From positions 1,552,501 to 1,616,500 of the forward strand of contig OZ017802.1 of the NCBI GenBank assembly GCA_963969395.1: a stretch of 64,000 bases of DNA, read 5' to 3'. Of this stretch, positions 60,630 through 64,000 are shown one piece after another (position 1 is the first letter of the stretch; each line of letters opens with the position of its first letter). Source of the stretch: Pseudoscleropodium purum. Taxonomy: Eukaryota; Streptophyta; Bryopsida; Hypnales; Brachytheciaceae. Position numbers and translations under genes: made by a program. A model generated the notes under the pieces. The model saw nothing but the letters and a program-made list of their open reading frames with translations. It had not been told where the DNA came from and did not search any database.

Positions 60630-60880
60630 TTGTTTTGTTTGTCAGGGTGAAATATCTCCAGAACTGTGCATCTCCTGGTTGCATTCTTGCTACTGTTGAA
60701 AAGCTCTCCACAAGGAGGAGTGTGTGTACAAATTCTGTTTTGTGGTGTTCCGACTCATGGCAAAAAAGATGTTGGATAATTTGAAAAAAAATTATGAGTT
60801 AAATAAATTGACAATTTCAACTTCTTACTTTTATTTTGACTGTGGCAATGGCAGAGGGCATACTAGTAAGCTTACTCTGC
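60630..60880 (+). repeat. Single arm of the GTTTTGTTTGT foldback family
   Basis: 'ttgttttgtttgtcagggtgaaat', 'ttgcattcttgctactg' and 'gactgtggcaatggcaga' follow the order of the left arm at 44240-44480. No facing arm was found. Confidence 0.5.
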
Positions 60881-61137
60881 CAAGTTTGGTTCAGTTAAAC
60901 TGAGATAGTGCAATCAAACCAACATCTGCAAGCATGCCATGGTGTGGGTGAGAGTTAGTGTTTTCAAAGTAATAAAAGTAGGTGCTCCAATGTTCACGAA
61001 GAATCGTTGACCTGCGGTTAGTTCATTGCTAGCCAGTGGAGTTGGGAAAAAGATATGGTTGCAATTTGAAAACATTGAGAAAAAAAACAGGGAAAAAAAT
61101 GGCTATAAAAATCCTATTTAGAGATAACCCCTAAAGA

Positions 61138-62028
61138 TTTAAGGCGTTTTTTCTGAAAAAAACACACACTCAAAACTGCTATTTCATTAGCAAAGAGTAA
61201 AAAAATTTGAAAATTGTTTTTTTTGCTAATCTAACCATAGGATCTTACACCTTACTAGTATAAGAATGTGTGTAAAAAATTTCAAATTTTTGACCACACA
61301 AATTGTAATATATCTATGTTGAAAGTGAAAAAAACAGATTTTTCAACACATTGTAGGACTAGATTTTTTGACTTTGAACATTTTTAACTTTAAATTCTTG
61401 CACTACAAAGTTTTCAGCTTTAAACCTTTATAGTGGAGAATTGAGTTGAGAGTCTAGCAAGAAAAAAAAAATTCAAAAAAACTTAATTTTCATTATTAAA
61501 AAAATTGTTGAGCATAAGTAGGTACAAGATTGAAGGAAAACCTAAAATATTCATTTCTTTTATATGGAATTAAAATGCACTAATCTCAATGGTGAGATTG
61601 TTTTAGAAAAACAACTAAGCCACATGGAAATTTTTTTTTTTTTAATTATAAAAATTGTATTTAGAAATGAATCCTACAAGTTATTTTTTTAGAAAGATGC
61701 TCTAAGTGCCAAAAATTAAGACTGTCCATAACTTTCTCATAATAAGTCCACATGGAATGAATCAAATCTTTCTAGATAGATAAAAATATAATCTATGGGA
61801 AATTTTTCAAATTTCAAAATTCAAATTATTGCAAATTTTTTTTTTGTTGCCCCCTCTCCCTTGTTTTGAGCTTATTTGGGCATAACTTTTGTTCTCCAAC
61901 ACCAATTGAAAAAAAATTTATATTCCCACAAAGATGATCAATTTTACTATCTTCAAAAAAAGTTTCAGCGTGTAGGTACTTACCCAAAATCTCATTTGTC
62001 CACGGAAGGGACAATGGTCCTTTAGGGG
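61138..62028. mobile_element. TTAA-type TIR element, CCCCTAAAGGACC subfamily, copy 5
   Basis: The left flank is ATAA (one base from TTAA) and the right flank TTAA (62029-62032). The left end is CCCCTAAAGATTTAAGG and the right end reads CCCCTAAAGGACCATTG on the other strand. Length is 891 bases. The interior is closely similar to copy 4 over its whole length. Confidence 0.8.
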
Positions 62029-62032
62029 TTAA

Positions 62033-64000
62033 AAAATATAGTAAAAAAAAATCTAATTTGACTAGTAATTGAAGAACTAGTTCAATATGGGAATTGAAGG
62101 AAAATAGTTGATAAAACTCTAAAAATATCTTGAATATTGAGGTGCTCCACTCTACATTTTGTTTGGCATCTCATCATCTACATAATTGGATTGATCCTAC
62201 AAAACAAAAAATCAAATTTAATTGTACACATTCAATTGTCTTCAAATGTATAATGACTAAAACCACAAAATAATAAGGGTGCAACATCATTTTTTAATGA
62301 ACTGTGATCATTTATACTTGTATACATATTAATCAAATACAAAGTAAAGGTCCCAAAATGATACCAAGATCATTGTTATAAAAAAAGTTCACTCTTATAT
62401 CAATCCAAAGTTCTAAATTGCAAATGGAAAGGAAGAAGAAATAGAGAAGATGGTGCTCATACAAAATAGTCATTAAAACATTCATTATATGAGTGAACCT
62501 TGATGACTTGAAGTATTCTTGACAATTTGATATGTTAATAAAAATTATATGGGATTCTGTTATACTATAAAAGATTTACTTTGAATGCTTTTAATAATAT
62601 ATATTTTTAAAATAAAATTTGTAACCTTTGATTTACTAATTTGAAACAAAAAGACAAATAAAAACAAATAAAAAGATCCATTGAGATTAAATTTTCCATG
62701 ATTTCTTGACATTAGAATTCTCAAAACCTTGGGATTTCAAGTACATACAATTATATACAAATTGCTCCAAAGATTTTCTGATTATACTTTTGATTTGAAA
62801 GAGCCAATTATTTGGTGGAGGTTTCAAATATTCACATGAAGTATTTTAACAATCAACTAAAATAGATAGCAAATACACCTAGCCTACTAAAAAAGTTTGA
62901 CTTTTATTATCTACCAAGTATTTCAATCAGGAGTAGTGAGTATTTTCTATTAGTAGTAAATCAATTGTGAAGAGTATTGTCAAATTCTCTGGTAAGAAGT
63001 AGTGAGAACTTTTTAACTAGGAAGTGTGTAATAAGGAATACTACCTAAAGATTATTTTTTTATTGGGAAAGTCAATCATGAGGGGTATTGCCTTCCATTT
63101 CAATTCTACATCAATTCAATCTAAAATATGATAGAAATATGAAGTGGTATGAACAAGAAGTAATATGAATATGAATTGATAATGTATACAAATGTGAATA
63201 TAATTGATAGTAATTGAAATGACAATGTATATAAAAGTTTAAATCAAATAACATGCAAAATTCTTTTATAGATTTCAATTTTCTTCAAACTTAGAACATT
63301 GTAGTTGAATTGTTGAAGTTGAAATACACTGGTCACTTCCTAAAATGTCCACTATTTATATATAGTTGGTGCAATGAGAAAGCAAAATGTACAAATAATG
63401 TACATTTTTAGGAGGTAGATACTTTTAGAGCTTGATCAAGCTTTTTCATGGACCTTCTACCTTCTCCATGTAGTATTGATCCCTTACTTTTCAAATAATA
63501 AAAGTTCCACTTGAACTTCCTCATATGCAACTTGGAGCCTCTAGATGTTTTGTATCAATAAAATCAATTTACTAAGAAAGGGTATTATTTTTTTCATCCT
63601 CTTATTACAATGACACTTTCCATGGAAGTCATTATAATTGTGCATGGCTTCCAGCCCCTTTTCACACCAAATTCTAAGGATGAACATTTGTTGACTTCTA
63701 TCTTGGATACATAGAAGGATTCTTTGTTGTTCATCAGACAACTTACTATCCTCATTGACATTATAGGGTTGATTTTACCTTGACTAATATCATCTTTACA
63801 ATAAATTAGATAACAATTTTGTTCCTAAAATTTCCAGGGCCAATTCCTTCTCATCACTATTACAAAACACGATAAAAATAAACACATGTAATTTTTGAGT
63901 ATGGATTTTATTACCATGTTTTGTTATAGTGCATGTAGCATAGCTGCTTTTCATGCTTGTTACGGTAGTATTGGAGGTGTGAGCAACAGCCAATTTGCGA
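62033..64000. other. AT-rich stretch without a recognisable gene
   Basis: Only short frames without family features. I see no splice-supported exon chain or clear terminal repeats up to the window end. Confidence 0.45.

Noticed and set aside
33308..62032. Reading the CCCCTAAAG elements as PIF/Harbinger with a TTA or TAA duplication
   Set aside because: A 3-base target makes the two ends unequal in most copies; with TTAA outside, the ends mirror exactly as CCCC and GGGG.
1..64000. CRISPR arrays, operons or bacterial signals
   Set aside because: The window is eukaryotic with spliced genes; the tandem arrays have no unique spacers between exact repeats.

Overview
The window is nuclear DNA of a land plant. 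Seven intron-bearing or single-exon protein genes belong to plant families: chloroplast EGY-type S2P-like protein, plant-specific TIN1, 3-ketoacyl-CoA synthase, plant U-box/ARM ligase, ABCG half transporter, phosphomannomutase and DUF427. Introns are a few hundred bases long with plant-like splice sites, and genes sit as GC-richer islands in very AT-rich repeat DNA. A non-seed plant, possibly a moss or other bryophyte, is my guess; the sequence alone does not fix the species.

Layout. 1-10.5 kb: no intact gene; a decayed Helitron (about 3.6-8.6 kb) and short TIR elements. 10.6-31.3 kb: the gene island, with DUF427 (-), EGY3-like (+), TIN1-like (-), ABCG transporter (-) and U-box/ARM E3 ligase (-). 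DUF427 and EGY3-like diverge from a shared 990-base upstream region; EGY3-like and TIN1-like converge. 31.3-39.9 kb: a 139-base-period array upstream of the E3 gene, then AT-rich repeats. 40.1-42.6 kb: a nine-exon phosphomannomutase gene (-). 43.3-50.1 kb: repeats plus a duplicated GC-richer patch carrying two orphan 5' exons. 50.5-53.0 kb: a four-exon 3-ketoacyl-CoA synthase gene (-). 53.1-64 kb: a second upstream array and then repeats only.

The genes are unrelated housekeeping, chloroplast, ER or lipid functions and do not form a pathway. I joined exons by splice signals, reading phase and family resemblance; every joined frame closes without a stop. Several ORF starts that look like Met are TTG or GTG, so I chose ATG starts.

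The main discovery-type signal is in the repeats. At least nine elements of 0.36-1.6 kb begin with CCC or CCCCT (TTCCT in one decayed end), end with the inverted form, and are flanked by TTAA or a one-base variant. They fall into about five subfamilies that share the ends but not the interior, one is nested in another, and one is a 742-base near-complete hairpin. TTAA targets and CCY ends are the hallmark of the piggyBac superfamily, which is rarely noted in plants. Two hAT-like miniature elements with exact 8-base target duplications, two TA-flanked hairpin elements, and one well supported GC-AG intron are also present.
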